Shown here: piece by piece, positions 1 to 5,639 of the stretch
Layout: each line of letters opens with the position of its first letter
Position numbering within the stretch: position 1 is the first letter of the stretch
From: JAKFDK01 sp036676195
GTDB lineage: Bacteria > Bacillota > Sulfobacillia > Symbiobacteriales > ZC4RG38
Length of the DNA: 11,952 bases
Reading direction: 5' to 3'
Assembly: GCA_036676195.1 (NCBI GenBank)
Contig: JAKFDK010000074.1
Location: forward strand, 1-11,952
Translations under genes and position numbers: made by a program
Notes under the pieces: generated by a model
What the model was told of the DNA's origin: nothing
Databases searched by the model: none
Seen by the model: the letters and a program-made list of their open reading frames with translations, nothing else

Positions 1-160
1 GTGAGCTCCGCACCCCGGGCGGCGACCCGACGCACGTCACGGTTTCCCGCAGGAGCATGAGGTAGCTCCAGTCCGCCCTGTGGGCGGCATCTATTTCAAG
101 CGCCTCGTGGCGCACTATGGTACAGTTCACCGCCGCAGAGCAAACGGCGAATTCGTGAGA
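1..160. other. Left-edge stretch with no supported gene
   Basis: No gene can be supported here. One reverse-strand frame stays open from about position 171 to the left edge, but it has no recognisable motif and no convincing ribosome binding site. A short forward frame also runs in from the left edge and stops at a TAG near position 63. A small perfect hairpin (CCGCCC at 73-78 with GGGCGG at 82-87) could be a terminator stem for a gene to the left, but its downstream T-richness is weak. The ends of neighbouring genes may be present without being identifiable. Confidence 0.3.
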
Positions 161-161
161 A

Positions 162-194
162 AGGGGCACCTAGCCAACAAGGCTTGGTGCCCCT
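162..194 (-). terminator. Hairpin after toxin-antitoxin operon
   Basis: The stem AGGGGCACC (162-170) pairs perfectly with GGTGCCCCT (186-194). After one T-T mismatch it is extended by AGCC/GGCT, around a five-base AACAA loop. The hairpin sits about 15 bases past the stop of the reverse-strand toxin gene, where a terminator is expected. On the reverse strand it is followed by only a short TTCTC run, so termination is likely but the U-tract is weak. Confidence 0.55.
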
Positions 195-208
195 CCCATC
201 TGCCCCCG

Positions 209-472
209 TCATAGGTTGCGGTAGACCTGTCCCCTCGGACCGATTCGGACGATCAGGACAAGCAGTTGATCACCTTCCACTTCCAAGATGATCCGATAGT
301 CCCCTACCCGTGACGAGCGCAGCCCACCGACACCGGCGAGAGGCTTGGAGTGGGCAATTGGATCCTCAGCAAGTTGATGCAGGCGCTCCACAATACGCTT
401 GCGGATGGACCCGTCTAGCCGTTCGAGGTATGCGGCTGCCGGATTGGAGATACGAACGGTGAACCTACCCAT
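209..472 (-). CDS. RelE/ParE-family toxin
   Basis: This 87-residue protein is the usual size of a RelE/ParE superfamily toxin. The family pattern is visible: an N-terminal strand (FTVRIS, 4-9), two helices rich in Arg and Lys (about 12-36), a conserved LRSSRVGDYRII stretch (51-62), and the closing VRIGPRGQVYR segment (75-85) with the basic and Tyr residues typical of the fold. Family members are mRNA interferases (RelE) or gyrase poisons (ParE), and the sequence alone does not decide which. The ATG at 470-472 is preceded by AAGGA on the reverse strand, eight bases upstream. The start lies inside the end of the antitoxin gene with an 8-base overlap, so translation is probably coupled. The gene appears intact. 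Confidence 0.85.
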   Translation of the reverse strand: MGRFTVRISNPAAAYLERLDGSIRKRIVERLHQLAEDPIAHSKPLAGVGGLRSSRVGDYRIILEVEGDQLLVLIVRIGPRGQVYRNL

Positions 473-839
473 GCTTGATGTCCTTGCCGTCCAGGCATCG
501 TTCTAACTTGTCCAAAGTGATGAATTCGCCCCTGGCGATGGCCGCCCTGGCCTCACTGATTGCCTGCAAGTCCTCCGCAGTGAGGGGCTCGTCGTCAAAC
601 TCCGTCTCCCCCGACCGGCTGGCGTCGATAATCAGAAAGCGCAGGAACCGGCGGGCCGTCTCCACCTGCTCTTCAGGCAAGCGTGCGATCATCACATACA
701 GGTCTGTGCGCGACGGGTCAAGGGGGGAAGAAACCTCGTGCATAGCCCGGTTGACATGCTCAGTTGGGTCCTTGCTCTTTTCAGGCTTACGCTGCGGCAA
801 GGCACTCGCCTCCCTTTCGGGCCACTCCAGTTTGATCAT
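465..839 (-). CDS. Antitoxin partner of RelE/ParE toxin
   Basis: This 124-residue protein lies directly upstream of the toxin and overlaps it by 8 bases, the classic antitoxin-first order. The C-terminal half is rich in acidic residues and helix formers (DDEPLTAEDLQAISEARAAI, about 82-101, then a TLDKLERCLDG tail). This resembles the flexible toxin-wrapping tails of antitoxins paired with RelE. Residues 46-75 look like a short helical segment that may be the dimer or DNA-binding part. The first 45 residues are of low complexity and unlike the family core, and family members are often only 70-90 residues. The true start may therefore be Met33 (741-743), Val49 or Met50 (690-692). None of these starts has a strong Shine-Dalgarno sequence. 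The specific antitoxin family cannot be named confidently; the role is inferred from context and tail composition. Confidence 0.75.
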   Translation of the reverse strand: MIKLEWPEREASALPQRKPEKSKDPTEHVNRAMHEVSSPLDPSRTDLYVMIARLPEEQVETARRFLRFLIIDASRSGETEFDDEPLTAEDLQAISEARAAIARGEFITLDKLERCLDGKDIKHG

Positions 840-860
840 AACACGAATGCCCGATGGGTC

Positions 861-889
861 ACTATCTTTCTGCAGCCTGCCATGGTCAG
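861..889 (-). promoter_or_regulatory. Possible promoter of toxin-antitoxin operon
   Basis: On the reverse strand a CTGACC box (plus strand 884-889) is separated by 17 bases from GATAGT (plus strand 861-866). Each matches four of six bases of the sigma-A consensus at ideal spacing. Transcription would start about 15 bases before the annotated antitoxin ATG. It is a pattern match only; such matches also occur by chance. Confidence 0.3.
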
Positions 890-985
890 GGAGACAAACC
901 AGCGGTCTGCCTCCCGGGTCACCGTAGCCGAAAGGATGGGGCCCAAAGCGATCACGGCGGCCCTTGCGTGCGTTGCAAGCCAGTG

Positions 986-1252
986 CTATTCAATATCCCA
1001 TTGAAGAAGCCGGGTCATCTCGGGGATAATTGACGCAAGGGATCCTCGGGCAAGCCGTACGTCGAAGTCTCGACACACGCACTCAAACGTCGAATCGTGA
1101 AAGGCGAAGATCAGATGCTGCCGCGCCCAGAAAGCCTCCGGGGAGTTGCGTCCGGCCGGCACCGGTTGAATCCGGTTCAGTGCCTGTTGAGTCCAATTGC
1201 ATCCTGCTAATTCCTGTTCAGTCCGGTTGCATAGGGTTGCATACGGTTGCAT
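986..1252 (-). CDS. Small ORF, conserved-looking C-terminal part
   Basis: This reverse-strand ORF of 88 residues has no function that I can name. Residues from about 36 onward (RNSPEAFWARQHLIFAFHDSTF and onwards, closing with IIPEMTRLLQWDIE) have the composition and pattern of a real folded protein: alternating hydrophobic residues, aromatic clusters and a conserved-looking FHDSTFE core. The first 32 residues come from the degenerate repeat tract and read as a near-repeat (CNRTEQEL then CNWTQQAL). No Shine-Dalgarno sequence precedes the ATG. This is probably the 3' part of an older gene whose 5' end was replaced or invaded by repeats, or a start created within them. It lies in the same direction as the toxin-antitoxin pair, about 150 bases upstream of it. 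Confidence 0.35.
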   Translation of the reverse strand: MQPYATLCNRTEQELAGCNWTQQALNRIQPVPAGRNSPEAFWARQHLIFAFHDSTFECVCRDFDVRLARGSLASIIPEMTRLLQWDIE

Positions 1253-1300
1253 CCCGTCGAATCAGGCCCGGCGCCTGCTGCACCGGGTTGAATCGGTTGC
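1162..1300. repeat. Degenerate short tandem repeat tract
   Basis: The tract is built of imperfect units beginning GTTGAATCC, GTTGAGTCC, GTTCAGTCC or GTCGAATC, most followed by GGTTGCAT or AATTGCAT. The clearest section is GGTTGCATA-type 10-base units repeated three times in a row (about 1225-1253). An ACCGGTTGAAT block at the left end (1161) recurs as ACCGGGTTGAAT at the right end (1281). All three frames on each strand are nearly open across parts of it, so ORFs here are not evidence of coding. The units are too short and irregular for CRISPR. Origin unknown; slippage-generated or decayed intergenic repeats are possible. Confidence 0.6.
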
Positions 1301-1523
1301 CGACGACAGTCTCCGGTATCGGTACCCTCTGCGACATCCAGAACCTGTGGCTGGCGGAGAAGATCGCACACCGCCGCCGGCATCTGCGCCGCCGCCGTCG
1401 CTGGCCAGCGCTGCCGTCTTCACACGGTAACGGCCTTTGCGCGCCGTCTGACTATCAAGAAAAAAACCAGAGAGATAATCGTGCGGTTAGCGACCGGTTA
1501 AAGGCGTGTGCTAGGCTCGGTCC
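1301..1523. other. Intergenic stretch without a supported gene
   Basis: Nothing with protein-like character was found here. The section 1370-1405 is a CGCCGC-rich low-complexity run that gives artificial poly-Arg or poly-Gly frames. An AT-rich patch follows (about 1450-1480, containing GATAAT at 1474-1479). It could hold the old promoter of the downstream hydrolase gene, but no -35 box at proper spacing is evident. Confidence 0.4.
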
Positions 1524-1537
1524 AGGAGGGATGCCGC

Positions 1538-3063
1538 TTGAGCCTGGTTCTTGAAGAGAATGTGCCGGCCCGGATGCGCGACGGGGTGACCCTGTTGGTC
1601 GACGTGTTCCGCCCCGCTGCGCCAGGGCGGTATCCGGTGCTGCTGATGCGAACCCCCTACGGCAAGGACCGGAACCGGGAGTTCGGCGACATGGCCTGCG
1701 AGGGGCACGACGGGTACGATTCAGCGGAGTGGGCGGCGGCCCTGCCTTTCAGCACCGGTGCCGTGGGTATGTTCGGGCTGTCGTATCTGGGCACGGTCCA
1801 GTGGGTCGCCGCCAACGAAAAGCCTCCGCACCTCCAGGCCATAGCCCCGATGCAAGCGTCGACCAAGTCCCTGTCCGCTTTCCTGTTCCGGCCAGGGCGC
1901 CTGGATATAACCGCAATCGTGCCCCTGGTCATGCAGGCCGCAATGGCGCGCCTGCGGACCATGGAGCAGGGAGAGGCGTCACCCGCAGAGCGGGCCTCCT
2001 ACTTCCGCCAGTTGGTGGATGCCATGGACCGCCTCTACGCCGACGGGTATCGGGAGCTTCCTCTGGGCCAACTGGCCTCCCTGGACCATCTGGGTATGGC
2101 GGAGGTGTTCGCTCCGATCTTGGCCGGGGACCGGGCCAATCCTCGTCGTTCCAGGTGGACCTCGGCGCTCTGAAGGTCCCGGCGCTGATCATTGGCGGCT
2201 GGTACGACCTGTTGCTTCAACAGAGCACCGAGTCTTACACTACGCTGCGGCGTCACGGGCACCAGCCGCACCTGGTGATCGGACCCTGACGGCACAGTGA
2301 CACGGGCCGGAGCCGGGACTGCACCATGGGGGAGATGAGCTTTGGCCTCGCCGCTTCTGGCGCCGCCATCGACCTTGCCGAAGACCTCACCGCCATCTAC
2401 CTGCGCTGGTTCGACCGATCGCTGCCGGGAATCGACAACGGCGTTGACCGCGACCCACCTGTTCGTGTTTTCGTCATGGGTGAGAACCGCTGGCGGCGAC
2501 TGGAACACTGGCCGCCAACCGGCATGCGGTCCGAATCCTGGTTCCTGCAGCCCGGCAACGGACTGGGCAGGGAAGCTCCGGCAGCGGCAGAGGCGGCCCA
2601 CCACCTACGACCCCCATGACCCGACGCCCTGTCTGGGCGGTTCAGGTTTCTTTACTGGCCTGTATGCAGGCGGCGTAAAGGACCAGAGCCCCTTGAGCGC
2701 CCGGCCGGACGTGCTCACCTTTGTCAGCCCACCACTTTCGATCCGCTCACCATTCTGGGACGGTAAGCGCCGAATTGTGGGCGGATTCATCCGCCCCCGA
2801 CACCGGACCACGACCGAGGCGCCAGGGACTGCCATTCGCGGTGTGAGGGCGGACCAGACGATCTGGCTGGGGCGCCGGTCGCCCCTCCCATGTGCAGTTA
2901 CCGGTGGTTCCAGGAGCCTGATCCCCGGCCAGATGATAGCTTCCGAGGAATTTTGCACGGCTTACGGCGAACCCTCCGTCGATGGTGCGGAGGCCGGGCG
3001 GATGGGGGGTAGCCCGGACAAGAAGTGGCCTGATACCGCCTGCAGTCCATCCCGGACGGCGAA
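1538..3063 (+). pseudogene. Broken CocE/NonD-family alpha/beta hydrolase
   Basis: The remnant clearly derives from a CocE/NonD-type hydrolase (peptidase S15 fold, normally about 550-600 residues), a serine esterase or acylase family. The start is probably TTG at 1538, eight bases after AGGAGG (1524-1529), giving a typical N-terminus (ENVPARMRDGVTLLVDVFRP). The nucleophile motif GLSYLG is present with Ser at codon 82 (1781-1783), as are the IIGGWYD acid motif and the YDPHDP...LGG region of the C-terminal jelly-roll domain. Damage is extensive. About 35-40 residues are missing after RTPYGKDR. The frame shifts near 2130-2160, and the GPW of the histidine motif is cut by TGA (2287-2289), although the following RHS is still readable. 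Further shifts lie near 2590 and 2735. After about 2880 only scattered family motifs remain, such as a SHVQLP-like piece and an HPGRRIV end. Product function must be lost. Confidence 0.85.
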
Positions 3064-3064
3064 T

Positions 3065-3114
3065 CGTCCAATCTTGCCCACCTTTCGGGGCGCGTTGCCG
3101 GGCAAAAATGGACG
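3065..3114. repeat. Hairpin repeat, copy 1
   Basis: CGTCCAATCTTGCCC (3065-3079) faces its near-complement GGGCAAAAATGGACG (3100-3114), giving a 15-position stem with two mismatches and a 20-base loop. The stem sequence is the same as that of copy 2 at 3222-3275. It begins where recognisable hydrolase homology stops, so it may mark the insertion point of a small palindromic element. Confidence 0.75.
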
Positions 3115-3221
3115 TTTTAACCTTGAAACTACGGCCAGGGACCGGTTCGGGTGGCCAGGAGAGGCAATAATCGCCTTAAACCACCCCTCCCAGGTATCAG
3201 TTCACGCCTCCATCCGCCGCA

Positions 3222-3275
3222 ATCGTCCATTTTTGCCCAGTCGCCCTCACCAGCGTGTGGGCAGAAATGGACGAT
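3222..3275. repeat. Hairpin repeat, copy 2
   Basis: ATCGTCCATTTTTGCCCA (3222-3239) pairs over 18 positions with its inverted copy at 3258-3275, with one G-T wobble and an 18-base loop. The arms match those of copy 1 (both contain CGTCCA...TTGCCC), whereas the loops differ. The 107 bases between the two hairpins (3115-3221) show no gene. These could be dispersed palindromic (REP/MITE-like) elements or processing sites. No target-site duplication or transposase is visible. Confidence 0.8.
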
Positions 3276-3278
3276 CCA

Positions 3279-3313
3279 CAAAAAAACGGACCCGCGAACT
3301 TGGCCGCGGGTCC
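3279..3313 (-). terminator. Terminator-like hairpin facing the reverse strand
   Basis: The stem GGACCCGCG (3288-3296) pairs perfectly with CGCGGGTCC (3305-3313) around an eight-base loop. On the reverse strand it is followed at once by an uninterrupted T7 tract (A-run at about 3280-3286 on the plus strand), the classic intrinsic terminator layout. No reverse-strand gene is recognised immediately to its right, so the transcript it would end is unknown. On the plus strand no T-run follows. Confidence 0.6.
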
Positions 3314-3351
3314 TTCCGTATGTAAAGATGGGCGACGCCTGGTTGAAAGTC

Positions 3352-3360
3352 AGGAGGTGA
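3352..3360 (+). promoter_or_regulatory. Perfect nine-base Shine-Dalgarno sequence
   Basis: AGGAGGTGA is fully complementary to the usual 3' end of 16S rRNA. Its AGGAGG core stands seven bases before an ATG at 3365. Such a match at ideal spacing strongly suggests that a peptide is, or once was, translated from this ATG. Confidence 0.7.
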
Positions 3361-3364
3361 TAGC

Positions 3365-3634
3365 ATGAGCAAGCTGGACGATCGGGCTTTCTGGTTCGTT
3401 TTTCTGGCCCGCCTGTCTAAAACCCCTCACCCTGCGCATGTAGGGGAGCGAGTGCAAACTCCCCCCGACACGGCACAACACAACGGCGGTCGCCCAGCCC
3501 GGTGCCCACAGCACCGGGCTTTCTTATTGTGCCCCGGCAGCGGCTGCGTATTCGCCCTCCGCATATTCCCCGCCCCCGCCCCATACATATCCGAAGGCGC
3601 CGGGTACGGGCCCGGCAAACCCCGGCCACTGTGA
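3365..3634 (+). CDS. Short ORF upstream of groES, unknown product
   Basis: The ORF encodes 89 residues and starts from an ATG with a perfect Shine-Dalgarno sequence. Only the first 25 or so residues (MSKLDDRAFWFVFLARLSKT and a little beyond) look plausible: a short hydrophilic start followed by an aromatic-hydrophobic patch. The remainder is Pro/Arg-rich, looks non-coding, and reads straight through a strong forward terminator (3496-3528), so the full ORF is unlikely to be the real product. It may be a decayed gene of which only the start survives, a frameshifted small protein (the +1 frame after residue 19 stops at about 3446), or a leader peptide. No family is recognised. Confidence 0.35.
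   Translation: MSKLDDRAFWFVFLARLSKTPHPAHVGERVQTPPDTAQHNGGRPARCPQHRAFLLCPGSGCVFALRIFPAPAPYISEGAGYGPGKPRPL
3496..3528 (+). terminator. Strong intrinsic terminator before groES
   Basis: AGCCCGGTGC (3496-3505) pairs perfectly with GCACCGGGCT (3511-3520) around a five-base CCACA loop and is followed by TTCTTATT. This is a textbook forward-strand Rho-independent terminator. It closes the transcript that contains the mini-ORF at 3365 and insulates groES from it. Alternatively it acts as an attenuator in a long groES leader. Confidence 0.85.
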
Positions 3635-3652
3635 AGGAGGGACTCGGAGACC

Positions 3653-3958
3653 ATGATTGCTGTCGCAACAACCAACATCAGGCCACTGGCCGACCGGGTG
3701 CTGGTCCGGCCGCTAGAGCGGGAGGATCGTACCCCGGGCGGCATCGTGCTGCCGGAAACGGCCAAAGAAAAACCCCAGTTGGGCAAGGTCCTGGCCGTCG
3801 GCCCCGGGCGCAGGGAAGACGGACACTGCATTGCCCCGGAGGTAAAGGAAGGCGACACCATCCTGTTCTCCAAGTATTCCGGCACCGAATTGAAGGTCGA
3901 GAGCGAAGACCTGCTGCTGCTGAGCGAGCGCGACATTCTGTCCATTATAGGAGGGTAA
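3653..3958 (+). CDS. groES: Co-chaperonin GroES
   Basis: This is the 10-kDa co-chaperonin, which caps the GroEL chamber in an ATP-dependent way so that unfolded proteins can fold inside. The protein has 101 residues. It shows the hallmark IRPLADRVLVRPLE strand (9-22), the mobile loop that contacts GroEL (about 23-37, with TPGGIVLPET), the VLAVGPG segment and the VKEGDTILFSKYSGTE stretch. The ATG at 3653 has AAGGAGG 12 bases upstream and GGAG three bases upstream. This start gives about five residues more than the common MNIRPL-type N-terminus, and no better start is visible. groEL follows after six bases, with its ribosome binding site overlapping the groES stop, so the two form an operon. 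No CIRCE operator (the inverted TTAGCACTC repeat) is seen upstream, so HrcA control is not supported. Confidence 0.97.
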   Translation: MIAVATTNIRPLADRVLVRPLEREDRTPGGIVLPETAKEKPQLGKVLAVGPGRREDGHCIAPEVKEGDTILFSKYSGTELKVESEDLLLLSERDILSIIGG

Positions 3959-3964
3959 GCCGTC

Positions 3965-5584
3965 GTGGCAGCCAAACAGTTTGTGTTTAATGAAGCCGCC
4001 CGTCGGGCCCTGGAACGCGGCGTTGACGCACTGGCCAACACCGTGAAGGTCACCCTGGGCCCCAAAGGCCGCACGGTAGTGCTGGACAAAAAGTATGGCG
4101 CACCCGCCGTATCCGACGACGGGGTCTCCATTGCCAGGGAGATCGAACTGGAAGACGCCTTTGAAAACATGGGCGCCCAACTGGTCAAACAGGTGGCCAC
4201 CAAGACCAACGACGTGGCTGGCGACGGCACCACCACCGCCACTGTGCTGGCCCAGGCCATCGTCCGGGAAGGGATGCGCAACGTCACCGCCGGCGCCAAC
4301 CCGGTGCTGGTCAAGCGTGGCATCGACCGGGCCGTTGCCCTGGCGGTGGCGGAACTGAAGCAGAGCGCCGTCCGGGTGGAGGGCCGTAAGGCCATCGCCG
4401 AGGTCGCCGCCATTTCCGCCCATGACGACGAGATTGGCACCCTGGTGGCCGACGCCATGGAAAAGGTCGGCAAGGACGGCGTCATTACGGTGGAAGAGGC
4501 CCGGACCATGCTCACTGAGCTGGAGACCGTTGAGGGTATGCAATTCGACCGCGGCTATGTTTCGCATTATATGATCACGGACCCTGAAAAGATGGAAGTC
4601 ATCCTGGAAGAGCCGTACATCCTGATCACCGATAGAAAGATCGCCACAGTGCCGGAACTGATTCCCGTGCTGGAGCAGATTATCCAGCGCGGCCGGCCGC
4701 TGCTGCTGATTGCCGAGGAGATCGAGGGCGAGGCCCTGGCCACCCTGGTGGTCAACAAGCTGCGGGGCACTCTGCGGGTGGCCGCCGTCAAGGCCCCTGG
4801 CTTCGGTGACCGTCGCAAGGCCCTGCTGGAGGACATCGCCATCCTGACTGGCGGCCGGGTGATCTCCGAGGAACTGGGCCGCAAGCTTGACAGCACCACC
4901 TTGGCCGATCTGGGCCAGTGCCGCCTGATCCGCATCCAAAAGGACACTACCACGCTGATCGACGGGCGCGGCAACGCCGAGGAGATCAAGGAACGTGTCG
5001 CCGCTGTCCGCCGCCAGATCGAGGATTCCACCAGCGACTACGACAAGGAAAAATTGCAGGAGCGGCTCGCCAAGCTGGCCGGCGGCGTGGCCGTGATCCG
5101 GGTCGGCGCCGCCACTGAAGTGGAGCTGAAGGAAAAAAAGCTGCGCATCGAAGACGCCCTGAACGCCACCCGGGCCGCGGTGGAAGAGGGCATTGTCGCC
5201 GGTGGCGGCAGCGCCCTGATTCACCTGCAGCCGGCCCTGACCCGCCTGGCGGCCACGTTGGACGGCGATGAAAAAGTCGGCGTGGAAATCGTGCGCCGGG
5301 CCATTGAGTGGCCGCTGCGCCAGATCGCCGAAAACGCCGGTGCCGAGGGCGTTGTGGTGGTGGAAAAGGTCAAGGAGCTGCCGGTGAACCACGGCTACAA
5401 CGCCCTGGGCGGCCAGTTCGTCGACATGATTGCCGCCGGCATTGTCGACCCGGCCAAAGTCACCCGCAGCGCCTTGCAAAACGCCGCCTCCATTGCCGCA
5501 CTGATCCTCGGCACCGAAGCCCTGATTGCGGAAAAGCCCGAGCCCAAGGGCAACGCCCCAGCGCCGGGTCCGGAGTTCGACTGA
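3965..5584 (+). CDS. groEL: Chaperonin GroEL
   Basis: This is the 60-kDa chaperonin subunit, which forms double heptameric rings and folds cytoplasmic proteins with ATP and GroES. The 539 residues align collinearly with the family. The ATP-binding motifs VTLGPKGR (29-36) and GDGTTT (86-91, with Asp87) are present. So are the apical-domain GFGDRRKALLEDIAILTGG segment and the catalytic Asp397 in EDALNATRAAVEEGIVAGGG. The GTG start follows AGGAGGG (3949-3955), which overlaps the end of groES. Two points are unusual. The C-terminus lacks the GGM-rich tail and ends in PKGNAPAPGPEFD. The apical segment that usually reads YLSPY is YVSHY, with His201 in place of the conserved Pro. Both are tolerable, and the gene looks functional. 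A hairpin terminator follows. Confidence 0.98.
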   Translation: MAAKQFVFNEAARRALERGVDALANTVKVTLGPKGRTVVLDKKYGAPAVSDDGVSIAREIELEDAFENMGAQLVKQVATKTNDVAGDGTTTATVLAQAIVREGMRNVTAGANPVLVKRGIDRAVALAVAELKQSAVRVEGRKAIAEVAAISAHDDEIGTLVADAMEKVGKDGVITVEEARTMLTELETVEGMQFDRGYVSHYMITDPEKMEVILEEPYILITDRKIATVPELIPVLEQIIQRGRPLLLIAEEIEGEALATLVVNKLRGTLRVAAVKAPGFGDRRKALLEDIAILTGGRVISEELGRKLDSTTLADLGQCRLIRIQKDTTTLIDGRGNAEEIKERVAAVRRQIEDSTSDYDKEKLQERLAKLAGGVAVIRVGAATEVELKEKKLRIEDALNATRAAVEEGIVAGGGSALIHLQPALTRLAATLDGDEKVGVEIVRRAIEWPLRQIAENAGAEGVVVVEKVKELPVNHGYNALGGQFVDMIAAGIVDPAKVTRSALQNAASIAALILGTEALIAEKPEPKGNAPAPGPEFD

Positions 5585-5600
5585 ATCGTGAAGCAATCGC

Positions 5601-5636
5601 CAACCCCCGGAGCCACGCTCCGGGGGTTGACCTTTT
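5601..5636. terminator. Terminator between convergent groEL and coiled-coil gene
   Basis: CAACCCCCGGAG (5601-5612) pairs perfectly with CTCCGGGGGTTG (5618-5629) around a five-base loop. The forward tail ACCTTTTC is moderately T-rich, fitting termination of groES-groEL. The reverse-strand gene ends a few bases to the right, at 5640. The same stem can therefore serve that gene too, though its tail in that direction is poor. Confidence 0.8.
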
Positions 5637-5639
5637 CAG

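Noticed and set aside
475..1004. Forward ORFs opposite the antitoxin
   Set aside because: They are antisense to a well-supported toxin-antitoxin pair, with Ser/Arg-rich composition and no ribosome binding site.
1162..1300. Possible CRISPR array
   Set aside because: The units are 10-30 bases, irregular and adjoining, with no unique spacers of constant length and no cas genes.
2035..2604. Reverse-strand ORF of 189 codons opposite the hydrolase remnant
   Set aside because: It has no recognisable motif, whereas the forward strand keeps family-specific CocE motifs throughout.
3450..3458. Possible CIRCE operator (GAGTGC half-site)
   Set aside because: The matching TTAGCACTC half at nine-base spacing is absent, and the site lies before the terminator preceding groES.
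3427..4515. Reverse-strand ORF of 362 codons over the groES-groEL start
   Set aside because: Ser/Thr/Ala-rich shadow of groES and groEL with no motif; it also crosses a strong forward terminator.
3713..5596. Very long reverse-strand ORF (627 codons) antisense to groEL
   Set aside because: It mirrors the intact, collinear GroES/GroEL coding sequence. It is low-complexity, Gly/Asp/His/Gln-rich translation typical of the complementary strand of GC-rich genes.
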